From: an uncultured bacterium
GTDB taxonomy: Bacteria > Verrucomicrobiota > Kiritimatiellia > CAIKKV01 > CAIJXV01
Assembly: GCA_903824675.1 (NCBI GenBank)
Contig: CAIJXV010000062.1
Location: forward strand, 1 to 64,000
Direction: 5' to 3'
Length of the DNA stretch: 64,000 nucleotides
Shown piece after piece: positions 26,776 to 35,812 of this stretch (its first letter is position 1; every line of letters begins with the position of its first letter). Position numbers and translations under genes: made by a program. Below the pieces are notes generated by a model. It ran no database searches. It had not been told where the DNA came from and was given only the letters and a program-made list of their open reading frames with translations.

Positions 26776-28710
26776 TTACTTAACCACGGCGCCGCTGGGC
26801 AGGTCCCCATCCACCGTCACCAGGCGCAACTGCCCCCCGCTGGAGGCCGCCAGCAACATCCCCTGTGAGTCCACTCCCCGGATCTTTGCCGGCTTGAGAT
26901 TGGCAACCAATATCACGGTTTTGCCCGTCACTTGCTCAGGCGTATAACTCTGGGCAATTCCGGCGACGATCTGACGCGTCTCGGTCCCGACCTCGATCTG
27001 AAGCCGGAGCAATTTATCGGCTTTTTCAATCCGCTCCGCACTCAAAACTTTGGCGGAACGCAATTGAACCTTTTGAAAATCAGCGTATTCAATCAGGGCC
27101 AATCCTTCCGGACCCGCCACCGGCGGGGTGGCCAATGCGGTCGGGGCGACCTTGACGGGAACGTCCGCCGACGCTTCGGGTTTCTCGATCCGGGGAAACA
27201 GGATTTGCATGGGGCCCACCTCGGTTCCGGCAATCGTTTTACCCCATACGGTCAAATCAGAAATTCCCGGGTCCCCTTCAGGCAATCCCAGCGTCCGGCG
27301 CAAACTCGCCATTTTTTCGGGCATCACGGGATACAGCAAACCGCTGATAATGCGCAGGGCTTCGGCGGCATGATAGAGAACGGTCGACAGGGCCGGCAGA
27401 TCCTTGTTTTTCGCCAGGGTCCAGGGTTGCCGTTTTTCCAAATACCGATTGGCCTCCCGCACCGCTTGGGCCACGTTGGCCAAACCCAAATCCAGACGCA
27501 TTCCGGAAATGGCACCCGGCATCGCCTGGGCCGCCGATAACACCGCCGCACGCAACACCGGCTCGTCCACGCCATCCGGACCCGACGCCGGAATCCGGTT
27601 GCCGGTATTCGCGGAAATCATTTTCAAGGTCCGGCTGAGGAAATTGCCCAAATCGTTGGCCAGGTCGGCATTATAACGGCGAATAAACGCATCCTCGGTA
27701 AAACTGGCATCCTGCCCCAATACCATTTCCGCCATCAGAAAATACCGGAACGCATCCACGCCAAAGCGATCGACCATGTCCATGGGATTGACCACATTGC
27801 CGGCGGACTTGCTCATCTTGCTGTCCCCCACCAGCCACCACCCGTGGGCAAACACCGTCTCCGGCTGGGGCAACCCCATGGCCTGGAGCATAGTCGGCCA
27901 ATAGACTGTGTGCGTGGTCAGGATATCCTTGCCGATCAAATGATAACTGGCCGGCCACCATTTATTGAAGAGCGTCTCATTCGAACGATAGCCCACGGCA
28001 CTGATATAATTCACCAGGGCGTCGAACCAGACATAGGTGACATAGGCGGAATCGAACGGCAGTTCAATCCCCCAGGCCATGCGGCTTTTGGGGCGCGAAA
28101 TACAGAGATCATTGAGTTTATTGCGCAAAAAACCCAGCGTCTCATTCCGGCGGGAATCCGGCTGAATGAATTGCGGATGATCCTGGATATATTGAATCAA
28201 CCAGTCCTGGTGCCGACTCATCCGGAAAAAATAATTCGCTTCGCGGATCTTATCGACCGGTCGCCGGCATTCGGGACATGTCCCGTCCGCCAGATCCTTG
28301 TCGGTAAAAAACCGTTCGCAGGTCAGACAATACCAACCATCGTATTCGGCGCTGTAAATTTCGCCGCGATCGTACAGGTCCTGGAGAATCGCCTGGACCA
28401 CTCGGGTATGCCGGACTTCGGTCGTCCGGATAAAATCATCATGGGTGATATTGAGTTTGCGCCAGAGTTCCTGGAATCGAACCACGGTCTGATCCGCCTG
28501 CTCCTGCGGCGTAATATGGGCTTTCTGCGCCGCCTGCTGGACCTTCTGCCCATGCTCGTCGGTGCCGGTCAGAAAAAAAGTGGGATCGCCCAGCAGACGA
28601 TGATATCGGGCCAAAACATCCGCCAGTACGGTGGTGTAAGAATGGCCGATATGCGGCCGGTCATTCACATAGTAGATCGGGGTCGTGACGTAGAACTTTT
28701 GCGTTTTCAT
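26776..28710 (-). CDS. metG: methionyl-tRNA synthetase
   Basis: 644 residues. HIGH is PHIGHSY (H20-H23). The zinc knuckle is CLTCERFFTDKDLADGTCPEC, and KMSKS is K298-M-S-K-S302 in DSKMSKSAGN. A C-terminal tRNA-binding (EMAP/Trbp111) domain follows (YADFQKVQLRSAKVLSAERI ... KPAKIRGVDSQGM), giving the long dimeric form. The start is the ATG at 28710 with GAGGAAATC before it. The frame stays open for 73 further codons into MITE copy B, but those residues are repeat-derived and should not be annotated. Convergent with the giant protein gene, with 19 bases between stops. Confidence 0.96.
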   Translation of the reverse strand: MKTQKFYVTTPIYYVNDRPHIGHSYTTVLADVLARYHRLLGDPTFFLTGTDEHGQKVQQAAQKAHITPQEQADQTVVRFQELWRKLNITHDDFIRTTEVRHTRVVQAILQDLYDRGEIYSAEYDGWYCLTCERFFTDKDLADGTCPECRRPVDKIREANYFFRMSRHQDWLIQYIQDHPQFIQPDSRRNETLGFLRNKLNDLCISRPKSRMAWGIELPFDSAYVTYVWFDALVNYISAVGYRSNETLFNKWWPASYHLIGKDILTTHTVYWPTMLQAMGLPQPETVFAHGWWLVGDSKMSKSAGNVVNPMDMVDRFGVDAFRYFLMAEMVLGQDASFTEDAFIRRYNADLANDLGNFLSRTLKMISANTGNRIPASGPDGVDEPVLRAAVLSAAQAMPGAISGMRLDLGLANVAQAVREANRYLEKRQPWTLAKNKDLPALSTVLYHAAEALRIISGLLYPVMPEKMASLRRTLGLPEGDPGISDLTVWGKTIAGTEVGPMQILFPRIEKPEASADVPVKVAPTALATPPVAGPEGLALIEYADFQKVQLRSAKVLSAERIEKADKLLRLQIEVGTETRQIVAGIAQSYTPEQVTGKTVILVANLKPAKIRGVDSQGMLLAASSGGQLRLVTVDGDLPSGAVVK

Positions 28711-28765
28711 GATTTCCTCATCGGGCAGGACTATAAGACGCTTTACCCCAAGTGGAAAGCGCAAA

Positions 28766-28774
28766 GTCAACCCG
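28766..28774 (+). repeat. 9-bp target-site duplication, left (GTCAACCCG)
   Basis: GTCAACCCG directly precedes MITE copy B and recurs directly after it at 29007-29015. A perfect 9-bp duplication shows that copy B moved by transposition and is fairly recent. Confidence 0.9.
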
Positions 28775-29006
28775 GGGCGCATCTGCGATTCGGCGCAAAT
28801 TCGCCTTTTTCCTTGATAAACCGACCCAGGTGGGGCTTCATCCACAACCCGATTCCCCGTTGTTGTGGGCCGGGCCTCTGCGCCCGGCGTCCGCGGTTCC
28901 AGCCCCCTCCCTCTCCCGACGCCTGCCACAGGGCCGACATCGATTGGAAACGGTTGGGGTAAACGACCTTTAGGCGGTTTCTGTGCACCGAATCGCAGAT
29001 GCGCCC
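28775..29006 (-). mobile_element. MITE-like element, copy B (232 bp)
   Basis: Reads as the reverse complement of copies A and C, starting GGGCGCATCTGCGATTCGG and ending CCGAATCGCAGATGCGCCC, with 20 of 21 terminal bases paired. It shares the internal palindromes with copy A. GTCAACCCG flanks both sides, giving a clear 9-bp target duplication. The insertion lies between the histidine kinase stop and the metG start; the kinase stop TGA lies within the right-hand duplication, so no coding sequence was lost. No transposase is encoded. Confidence 0.93.
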
Positions 29007-29015
29007 GTCAACCCG
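29007..29015 (+). repeat. 9-bp target-site duplication, right (GTCAACCCG)
   Basis: The matching half of the duplication. Its complement contains the TGA that ends the histidine kinase gene. Confidence 0.9.
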
Positions 29016-30108
29016 ACAAAGTAAAATAAAAGGTTGCGCCCTGATCCACGGCGGTTTCAGCCCAGACTTTACCCACATGGCACTGAACGATCCGCTGGAC
29101 GAACGCCAGGCCGATGCCGATCCCGGGGAAATCAGCCGGCCGATGCATGCGTTGAAACACCCCGAAGAGTTTTTGCGCGTACGCCATTTCAAACCCCGCA
29201 CCGTTATCCCGCACAAAGAATACTAACCGACCGTCCGCCTCGGTCGCTCCAAACTCAATCCGCGCATCCGTGCGCCGGCCGGTGAACTTCACGGCGTTGT
29301 TCAACAGGTTGTCCAATGCGATCTCCAGCAGGTGGGCGTCGCCTTGCACGCTCAGTCCGGGCTGGATGACGAATTCCAAGTGGCGATCCGGGTTCTCGAC
29401 CTTCAACTGACTCGCGAGGGTTCCGGCAAGATGCGAGAGATCCACCCGCGAGGGAGTGAACTCCGCCCGTCCGAGGCGGGATAACTGAAGCAGGGCATCA
29501 ATCATACGCCCCATGCGTTGGGATTCGGCGCGCAACCGTTCAAGATATTGCCGCCCCTCCGCATTCAGCACATCGTGATAGTCTTCTGAAAGAGCCATGC
29601 TCCAACCGTCAATACCCCGCAACGGTGCACGCAGATCATGGGAAATCGAATACGAAAAACTGTCCATTTCCTGGGTGGCGACGGCCAGGTCTTCCGTCCG
29701 CTTCTTCACCTGCGCCTCCAAGTGGGCGGCCTTTTCTTTGAGTTCGAGGTGGGCGTATCCCAGTTCTGCGAGGGTGCGGGCCAGGTGGGCCAAAAAAGTC
29801 GCCGTATTTCCGGCGGTCTCCTCTGAAACAACCCGAGACGCGTTAGGCCGCTCCGCCAGGGTCGCCAGATGGGCTATCGGTTGCCCTTTAATGAGGATCG
29901 GCGTAACACACTCCATCGACCCGGGCGTATCCGCCACGCAGCCCGTCCCATTTACGGCAAACAAAAGATTGCGCCCCGAAGGGTCCAACAAAGCAAGGGT
30001 CAATCCCCCGCTGGCCCGACTGAACTCCTCCAGAAGGCACCGCAGCCGTTCCAAGTCAATCAGATCCCCGATCGCATATTTCCCATCCACCAGGTGCGGT
30101 TTGTCCAT
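29008..30108 (-). CDS. histidine kinase with PocR-like sensor domain
   Basis: 366 residues, soluble. A PocR-like domain (about 10-120: DLIDLERLRCLLEEFSRASG, ALLDPSG, VTPILIKGQPIAHLAT) appears shortened and lacks the usual central Cys/His-rich segment. A coiled coil (about 118-148) leads to HisKA with H157 in SYSISHDLRAPLRGID. The HATPase has DNLLNNAVKFT (N box), DNGAGF (G1) and GIGIGLAFVQRIVQ (G2). There is no receiver domain or paired regulator. The ATG follows GGAGGGGC. The gene is bracketed by two inverted MITE copies (B just after the stop, C upstream). Confidence 0.87.
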   Translation of the reverse strand: MDKPHLVDGKYAIGDLIDLERLRCLLEEFSRASGGLTLALLDPSGRNLLFAVNGTGCVADTPGSMECVTPILIKGQPIAHLATLAERPNASRVVSEETAGNTATFLAHLARTLAELGYAHLELKEKAAHLEAQVKKRTEDLAVATQEMDSFSYSISHDLRAPLRGIDGWSMALSEDYHDVLNAEGRQYLERLRAESQRMGRMIDALLQLSRLGRAEFTPSRVDLSHLAGTLASQLKVENPDRHLEFVIQPGLSVQGDAHLLEIALDNLLNNAVKFTGRRTDARIEFGATEADGRLVFFVRDNGAGFEMAYAQKLFGVFQRMHRPADFPGIGIGLAFVQRIVQCHVGKVWAETAVDQGATFYFTLSG

Positions 30109-30646
30109 AGCCCCTCCGAGTTTTCAAGGGATGACGGCATTAATATAAATCCATGGCCCATTTTTTGCGACAAATGATTTGGCTCTTAAAGGGAGGGGGC
30201 TGCATCAGCGATTCGGTGCGCAGAAACCGCCTGAAGGGCGGTTACACCAACCGTTTTCAATCGATGTCGGTCCTCCCTGTGTGGCGGGCGACTGGAGGTG
30301 GAGCAGGCTGGATCCGCGGACGCCGGGCGCAGAGGCCCGGCCTACAACAACGGGGAATCGGGTTGTGGGCGAGGCCCCACCTGGGGTAGTTTATCAAGGA
30401 AACAGGCGAAGTTGCACCGAATCGCAGATGTGCCCCGGGTTCTGCAGGCCGGGGAGTTTCTCTCATAGTCCCACAAGGTTCAGACGATGGTTCGCAGAGT
30501 GCGGGACGGGAGATTGGGTGCCACCCCGACCGTGTCTGTTTTCACACCTTACGCGGGTTCGACTCGGTTCACACCAGATCAGACCGGTCGCGGCTGTTTC
30601 TGGCCTTTGTTCTTTACGAACCCGCGGCGCTGTGAAACAGTGGATC
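30109..30646 (+). other. 538-base intergenic region holding MITE copy C
   Basis: Lies between the divergently oriented kinase and the tolC start. 30197-30435 is the MITE. The remaining 211 bases before tolC show no convincing sigma-70 promoter and no further gene. Confidence 0.6.
30197..30435 (+). mobile_element. MITE-like element, copy C (239 bp, degenerate ends)
   Basis: Closely matches copy A across its length in the same orientation, including the shared core GGATCCGCGGACGCCGGGCG. The ends have drifted: the left end reads GGGCTGCATCAGCGATTCGG (one inserted base and one change) and the right end complement GGGCACATCTGCGATTCGG. No target duplication is recognisable (AAAGGGAGG against CGGGTTCTG), consistent with an older insertion. 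It sits between the kinase start and the tolC operon. In-frame read-through from it into tolC gives a false 156-residue extension. Confidence 0.85.
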
Positions 30647-32020
30647 ATGCAAATGAACAGGTTCAATCCCGTGATGGCCCTAATCTTGATCCTGGCCCCC
30701 AGCCTGCTCCTGCTGCCGTCTGGATGCGCCTCGGTTCGCCGCGCCCGACTTGCCCAAAATGAGTCCCAGGCGCCTGCCGGGGAACGTACCGTCCAGGCGG
30801 CCGAGGTCGGCCTGGAGGGTCCCGCCATCCTTTCGCTGGACCGCGCGGTCGAAATCGCCATCGCCGATCACCCCGCGATTATCCAGGCCGGACTCAATCG
30901 CGCCATCGCCTCCAATCAACTCGCCCAAGCCCAAGCCGCCAACCTCCCTTCGGCTTCCGCCGGCGTGGGGTATCGCCGCGCCACCGCCAATTCAGCCGGA
31001 ACCCCGGCTTCGCATGACTCCCAATATGCCTATTCCGCCGCGCTCGACGCCGATTGGTTGCTTTACGATTTCGGTAAAACGCCGGCAGGCATCCGCCAGG
31101 CCCGGGGGCGTCAAATCCTGGCGAACGCCCAATACCGCTCCGCCGTCAACACCACCGTCCTCAACGTTCGCAGCGCCTTTTTCCAGCGATTAAAAGCCGA
31201 GGAACTCCTCCGGGTCGCAACGGAAGCCGTGCATCAGGCCGAAATCTATCTAAAGCAAGTGCGGGCGTTTGCCGAAGTCGGCCGCCGGACCCGGTATGAC
31301 GTGACCCAGGCGGAGGTCAATCTGGGCAACAATCAATTGGCTGAAGTCGACGCGCACCAGGTTCTCCATCTCGCCAGTGCCATCCTCAACAATGCGCTGG
31401 GTCTCAACGAGGAAACCACTTACCAACTGGCGGCCATCACTAATTCCCCTTTTGAAAATCAAAAAAACATCAATCCCACCGCCCCCCTCCCCCAGCACCC
31501 CGACCTCCTTGCCTTGCGGGCGCAGGAGAGCATCGCCTCCAACGCCGTTGATGCCGCCATTGCCAATCTCTATCCCTCTCTGGGGTTGAGCGCCTCTTAC
31601 GGCTGGGCGGGCCGCAATTTCCCCCTCATTTGGAACTGGTCCACCGCCCTCCAGTCGTCCCTGTCCTTATTCGATGGTGGCGCCAAGCGGGCCCAGATCG
31701 ACGAAGCCGCCAACCGCCTGCGCATCGCCCGAACCCAAAAGGCCGAGGGGGAACAGCAACTCGGTCTCCAACTCCGGCAAGCGCTCAGCCGCCGTGACAC
31801 CGCCCGGCGCCAATGGGAACTCAGCGATCTCCTCCTCCGCCAGGCCCGCGAGAGCTTCGATTTGATCCAGGAACGCTATCATCAGGGACGCGCCACTTCC
31901 CTGGAGGTAACCGATGCTCAACTGGTCCATACCCGCGCGGCGGCTGACCAGATCAGCGCCCGATTTAATTATCTGATCGCACTGGCTGAAATTCAACAGA
32001 CCTTGGGGATGGATCCATGA
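30647..32020 (+). CDS. TolC-family outer-membrane efflux lipoprotein
   Basis: 457 residues with a lipoprotein signal: ALILILAPSLLLLPSGCAS, lipobox LPSGC. The rest is the long alpha-helical TolC/OprM pattern: two repeats with ADWLLYDFGKTPAGIRQA and SLSLFDGGAKRAQIDEAANR, and QARESFDLIQERYHQGRAT near the end. It forms the outer-membrane duct of a tripartite pump with the MacA-like and MacB-like proteins. Start: ATG 30647, or the ATG two codons later; no strong Shine-Dalgarno. Its stop overlaps the macA start. Confidence 0.9.
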   Translation: MQMNRFNPVMALILILAPSLLLLPSGCASVRRARLAQNESQAPAGERTVQAAEVGLEGPAILSLDRAVEIAIADHPAIIQAGLNRAIASNQLAQAQAANLPSASAGVGYRRATANSAGTPASHDSQYAYSAALDADWLLYDFGKTPAGIRQARGRQILANAQYRSAVNTTVLNVRSAFFQRLKAEELLRVATEAVHQAEIYLKQVRAFAEVGRRTRYDVTQAEVNLGNNQLAEVDAHQVLHLASAILNNALGLNEETTYQLAAITNSPFENQKNINPTAPLPQHPDLLALRAQESIASNAVDAAIANLYPSLGLSASYGWAGRNFPLIWNWSTALQSSLSLFDGGAKRAQIDEAANRLRIARTQKAEGEQQLGLQLRQALSRRDTARRQWELSDLLLRQARESFDLIQERYHQGRATSLEVTDAQLVHTRAAADQISARFNYLIALAEIQQTLGMDP

Positions 32021-33252
32021 TGAAAAAAGTCTTCCTGATCGGCTTTCTTGTGCTCCTGGTTGCCGGTGCCGCCGGCGGCGCCATCTGGTTTTTTTACTTC
32101 CGGGCAAAAGCGGAAGCCCAACCGGCGTTTCGCACCGCCGCCATTGAACGCGGCGACATCGTCCAACTCGTCCGCTCCACCGGCATTGTTCAGCCCATCC
32201 AACTGGTTCAGGTGGGCACCCAGGTCAACGGCCCCGTCACCAAGCTCTATGTCGATTTCAATGACCGCGTCCAGGCGGGCGATCTGGTCGCCCAGATCGA
32301 TCCGCGGGTCTACGAGGCCAATCTCGCCCGGGATGAGGCCAATCTCCAGCAAAGCCTCGCCAATGTGGAACAAACCCAGGCCCGCCTCGTTCAAGCCGAA
32401 CGCGAATTGACCCGTTCCCAGGAGTTGGCCCGAAGAGACATGCTCTCCGCTTCGGAACTCGATACCGCCCTGGCCGCCCGCGATGTCCTCCTCGCGCAAC
32501 TCAAACTCAACCGCGCCGCTGTCGATCAGGCCCGCGCGTCCTTGAGTCTCTCCCGCGCAAATCTCGACTACACCCGGATCCGGTCCCCCGTCAACGGCGT
32601 CATCATCGACCGCAATGTCAGCGAAGGTCAAACGGTCGTTGCCAGCATGTCCGCCCAAACCCTTTTCCAAATCGCCACCGACCTCTCTCAAGTCCAGGTC
32701 GAAGCCAATATCCCCGAGGCGGATATCGGCAAAGTCATCCTCGGGCAACCGGTCAAATTCACCGTGGATGCCTACGAGCAGGAATTCACCGGTTCCGTCA
32801 CCCAGATCCGCCTCTCGGCGGTGACGGTTCAAAGCGTGGTCACCTATCCGGTCATCATCCATGCCGCCAACCCGGAGGGTAAACTCTTTCCGGGGATGAC
32901 CGCCAATCTCGCCTGCGAAGTCGCCCGCCGCGTCGGCGTTCTCAAAGTCCCCAATGCCGCCCTGCGATTCAATCCTCCGGACAAATCCCCCCCTCCCGCC
33001 GTCGTCCGCCCCCGCCGGGGCGACGCCCAACCCGGCCCCAAGCTCTGGGTTCAAGCCGATCCCAAGGCCCAACCCATTGCCCACTCCGTCCGAACCGGGA
33101 TTGGCGATGGCGCCATGACCGAATTGGTGGAGGCGAAAGATCTCGCCGAAGGACAGGACGTGCTCATCGGCCTGCGTGGCAATGACAAGAATAACTCAAA
33201 AACGGTCAATCCGTTCACTCCGCAAGCGCCCGGTGGACGCCGCCCCCGTTAA
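32017..33252 (+). CDS. macA: MacA-like periplasmic membrane-fusion protein
   Basis: 411 residues. An N-terminal membrane anchor (residues 4-28) precedes the HlyD/MacA order: barrel-sandwich lipoyl halves (VGTQVNGPVTKLYVDFNDRV and YTRIRSPVNGVIIDRNVSEG), a coiled-coil hairpin (about 100-180) and a beta-barrel (VEANIPEADIGKVILGQPVK). It links the MacB pump to the TolC-like channel. ATG overlaps the tolC stop (ATGA). A proline-rich insertion near 325-345 (DKSPPPAVVRPRRG) is unusual. macB ATPase begins 8 bases after its stop. Confidence 0.92.
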   Translation: MMKKVFLIGFLVLLVAGAAGGAIWFFYFRAKAEAQPAFRTAAIERGDIVQLVRSTGIVQPIQLVQVGTQVNGPVTKLYVDFNDRVQAGDLVAQIDPRVYEANLARDEANLQQSLANVEQTQARLVQAERELTRSQELARRDMLSASELDTALAARDVLLAQLKLNRAAVDQARASLSLSRANLDYTRIRSPVNGVIIDRNVSEGQTVVASMSAQTLFQIATDLSQVQVEANIPEADIGKVILGQPVKFTVDAYEQEFTGSVTQIRLSAVTVQSVVTYPVIIHAANPEGKLFPGMTANLACEVARRVGVLKVPNAALRFNPPDKSPPPAVVRPRRGDAQPGPKLWVQADPKAQPIAHSVRTGIGDGAMTELVEAKDLAEGQDVLIGLRGNDKNNSKTVNPFTPQAPGGRRPR

Positions 33253-33260
33253 GGTTCCCC

Positions 33261-33926
33261 ATGCTGATCCGTCTTGAAAACATCTCAAAATACTACCTGA
33301 TGGGGGACCAAAAAATCCCGGCGCTCAATGGCATCCATCTTGAGATCGCCCAGGGTGATTTTGTGGCGATCATGGGGGCGTCTGGTTCTGGCAAAAGTAC
33401 GTTGCTCAATCTCCTCGGGTGCCTCGATCGACCCAGTGAAGGCTGCTACCGGCTGGACGAGCAGGAAGTCAGTCAACTCAATGCCGATGCCTTGGCGGCC
33501 CTCCGCAATCGTAAAATTGGATTCGTCTTCCAGAATTTCAACCTCCTGGCCCGGACTTCCGCCTTGGAAAATGTCGAGTTACCCCTCTATTACACTCCGG
33601 GATTTACAGCGGCTGAACGCCGCCGCCGCGCCATTGAATTACTGACCCGACTCGGACTCAAGGACCGTTTTCACCATTATCCCAATCAACTCTCCGGCGG
33701 CCAGCAACAGCGTGTCGCCATCGCCCGAGCCCTCGTCAACCGCCCTCCCTTGATCCTCGCCGATGAGCCCACCGGGAACCTGGATAGCCGGGCGGGCACC
33801 GAAATCATGACTCTCTTCCGCGAATTGAACGCCGAGGGAATCACGCTCGTAATGGTGACCCATGAACCCGATATCGCCGCTTATGCCCGGCGGACCATCC
33901 ATATGCGGGATGGAGTGATTCAATGA
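33261..33926 (+). CDS. macB: MacB/LolD-type ABC transporter ATPase
   Basis: 221 residues with Walker [10 protein letters not shown] (about residues 38-46), Q-loop VFQNFNLL, signature [16 protein letters not shown], Walker [10 protein letters not shown] and H-loop VMVTHEP. This is the ATPase part of a MacB pump, here split from its permease, as in many bacteria. It powers mechanotransmission to the periplasm for export of lipoproteins, toxins or antibiotics. The last codons overlap the permease ATG. Confidence 0.95.
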   Translation: MLIRLENISKYYLMGDQKIPALNGIHLEIAQGDFVAIMGASGSGKSTLLNLLGCLDRPSEGCYRLDEQEVSQLNADALAALRNRKIGFVFQNFNLLARTSALENVELPLYYTPGFTAAERRRRAIELLTRLGLKDRFHHYPNQLSGGQQQRVAIARALVNRPPLILADEPTGNLDSRAGTEIMTLFRELNAEGITLVMVTHEPDIAAYARRTIHMRDGVIQ

Positions 33927-35146
33927 ACTTCTGGCTGATTTTACGGCTGGCCATCCGATCCCTCTCCCGAAACCCCGGTCGGTCCCTTTTGACCGCACTG
34001 GGCATCATCATCGGCATCGCCGCCGTCATCGCGGTCATCGCCGTCGGGCAAGGCGCATCCTCTGCCTTGCGCAATCAAATCAGCAGCATGGGGAGCAATC
34101 TGCTGGTCATTTTCCCCGGCAGTTCCCAGGCTGGCGGGTTTCGGGGAGGGGCCGGAACCCAACAAAACCTCACCCAGGAGGATTCCGAAGCCATCCAGAG
34201 GGAAACCCATCACCTCGTCGCCCTGTCGCCGGTGGTCCGCGGCGGGGCCCAATCCATTTTCCGTGAAAACAACTGGGCCACCTCCCTTCAAGGCGTCAAT
34301 CCCGATTATCTCCGGGTGCGTAACTGGGACCTGCAGGAAGGCGACAATTTCACCGAAGCCGACATTCGTTCCGGCACGCGCGTCTGCCTCCTCGGCAATA
34401 CGGTTGCCGAACAACTCTCGCCGGGCGAAAGCCTGGTCGGCAAAAGCATCCGCATTCGAAACATGCCGTTTTGGGTTCTGGGGGTCCTCGCCCCCAAAGG
34501 GAGCACCGCCTGGGGCCAGGATCAGGACGATGTTATTGTCCTGCCCTGGACCACCTTGCGACGAACACTCCAAAATTCGCGCTTTAATAATTTCAGCCAA
34601 ATCATCATCAGCCTCGATTCCCTGGACAATCTCGACGCTGTCCGAGCCGAAATCTCCGCCCTCTTGCGCCAACGCCATCGCATCGCCACCGGTGCGGACG
34701 ATGACTTCACCATTACCGACATGACTGAAATCACTCAAACCATCACCCAGGTATCAACCTTGATGACCCTGCTACTGACGGTCATCGCCTCGATCTCGCT
34801 CGTCGTCGGAGGAATCGGCATCATGAATATCATGCTGGTTTCGGTAACCGAACGGACCCGCGAAATCGGCCTGCGCCTGGCGGTTGGCGCCCGCCGGCGC
34901 GATCTGCTCCTGCAATTTCTGGTCGAATCCATGGTGCTATCGGGAATCGGGGGATTAATCGGCATGGGAGTCGGCGTCGGAGCGGCCCTGGTCGTGGCCC
35001 GGACCAATAACTGGCCGGTCTTGATCTCGACCCACTCGATCCTGATTGCCTTCATCTTTTCAGCCGGGGTCGGAATCTTTTTCGGCTTTTATCCGGCCTG
35101 GCGTGCGGCCCGTCTCGATCCCATCGAAAGTTTGCGCCGCGAGTAA
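33923..35146 (+). CDS. MacB/FtsX-type ABC transporter permease
   Basis: 407 residues. An N-terminal TM (about 15-40: RSLLTALGIIIGIAAVIAVIAVGQG), a large periplasmic MacB domain (about 45-275), then three C-terminal TM segments of the FtsX domain with GGIGIMNIMLVSVTERTREIGLRLAVGARRR split by loops. It partners the preceding ATPase (4-base overlap). Together with TolC- and MacA-like proteins it completes a tripartite exporter. 130 bases then lead to the Fur-family gene. Confidence 0.94.
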   Translation: MNFWLILRLAIRSLSRNPGRSLLTALGIIIGIAAVIAVIAVGQGASSALRNQISSMGSNLLVIFPGSSQAGGFRGGAGTQQNLTQEDSEAIQRETHHLVALSPVVRGGAQSIFRENNWATSLQGVNPDYLRVRNWDLQEGDNFTEADIRSGTRVCLLGNTVAEQLSPGESLVGKSIRIRNMPFWVLGVLAPKGSTAWGQDQDDVIVLPWTTLRRTLQNSRFNNFSQIIISLDSLDNLDAVRAEISALLRQRHRIATGADDDFTITDMTEITQTITQVSTLMTLLLTVIASISLVVGGIGIMNIMLVSVTERTREIGLRLAVGARRRDLLLQFLVESMVLSGIGGLIGMGVGVGAALVVARTNNWPVLISTHSILIAFIFSAGVGIFFGFYPAWRAARLDPIESLRRE

Positions 35147-35215
35147 TGGGATCGCTCGTTAAAGGCGCCCTCTGATATTTGTTTTGTTCCCTGTAAAAGA
35201 TTCCTCAAAAAACGC

Positions 35216-35243
35216 TTGCCTCTTTTTAATTAATAGGTATGAT
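35216..35243 (+). promoter_or_regulatory. promoter of the Fur/PerR-like gene
   Basis: TTGCCT at 35216-35221 and TATGAT at 35238-35243 with a 16-base spacer. The -10 box lies inside the inverted repeat TAGG-N7-CCTA (35234-35248), so a repressor bound there would block it. Confidence 0.5.
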
Positions 35244-35267
35244 TCCTAAACAGTAACTATTCCTATT
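35232..35267 (+). promoter_or_regulatory. candidate Fur/PerR-type operator (nested inverted repeats)
   Basis: AATAGG at 35232-35237 pairs with CCTATT at 35262-35267, and an inner pair TAGG/CCTA occupies 35234-35248, covering the -10 box. Fur-family regulators often repress their own gene through AT-rich palindromes; this site would fit, but the sequence does not match a standard Fur or PerR box closely. Confidence 0.4.
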
Positions 35268-35276
35268 GGAGACAGT

Positions 35277-35738
35277 ATGCCGATTTCAGAGCGGAATATT
35301 CAATTGCGGATGGACCAGTTCACCGGACACTGCCGTGAACGGCGGCTGACGGCGACCCCCCAACGGGTTGCGATTTTCCAGGAATTAGCGGGGTCCTGTG
35401 AACACCCCTCGGCCGAATTCATTTACCAACGGGTGCGCACCCGTCTTCCTTCGATCTCACTCGACACGGTCTACCGGACTTTGCGTTTTTTCGAGGATCA
35501 AGGCCTCATCGAACGGGTCGGATCGGACGGGGAACGAGCGCGTTTCGATGCCGACACCTCCCGTCATGCGCATTTCGTTTGCACGGTATGCGGCTGGGTT
35601 GGCGATATCCCCAACCCCTCGGATTATTCGGTTCCCTCCCCCCAGCCGCAAGCCCCCTACGGGGTCATTCATTCGGTTCACTTGGAATTCCGCGGCGTGT
35701 GCCGGAAATGTAACGAATCTGTTCAAGCAGCCGGTTGA
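35277..35738 (+). CDS. Fur-family regulator, PerR-like
   Basis: 153 residues: a winged-helix (LTATPQRVAIFQELAG, ISLDTVYRTLRFFEDQGLIERV) and a dimerisation domain with the structural zinc cysteines C102-x2-C105 and C142-x2-C145. Metal-sensing histidines are H97 and H99 in DADTSRHAHF. The two CxxC pairs and the next genes (rubrerythrin and a rubredoxin oxidoreductase) favour a PerR-type peroxide sensor over iron-only Fur. GGAG precedes the ATG. Its promoter carries a palindrome, suggesting self-regulation. Confidence 0.88.
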   Translation: MPISERNIQLRMDQFTGHCRERRLTATPQRVAIFQELAGSCEHPSAEFIYQRVRTRLPSISLDTVYRTLRFFEDQGLIERVGSDGERARFDADTSRHAHFVCTVCGWVGDIPNPSDYSVPSPQPQAPYGVIHSVHLEFRGVCRKCNESVQAAG

Positions 35739-35812
35739 CGGGTGTCCATCGGCCTGTAAAAAAACAAACGGGATCCCGATTAAGGTCCCAATCAGCAAGG
35801 AGAAGATGAAAT

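Noticed and set aside
26776-28929. MetG with a 73-residue N-terminal extension
   Set aside because: The extension is MITE sequence read in frame. The ATG at 28710 has a good Shine-Dalgarno and begins at the conserved MetG N-terminus.
27844-28962. A 372-residue plus-strand ORF opposite metG
   Set aside because: It is the antisense shadow of metG, with no family features and no ribosome-binding site.
28775-30435. Composite transposon made of two MITEs around the kinase
   Set aside because: The outer flanks (GTCAACCCG before copy B and CGGGTTCTG after copy C) do not match, while copy B has its own perfect duplication, so the copies inserted separately.
30179-32020. TolC-like protein with a 156-residue N-terminal extension
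   Set aside because: The extension is MITE and flank sequence; the lipoprotein signal begins at the ATG at 30647.
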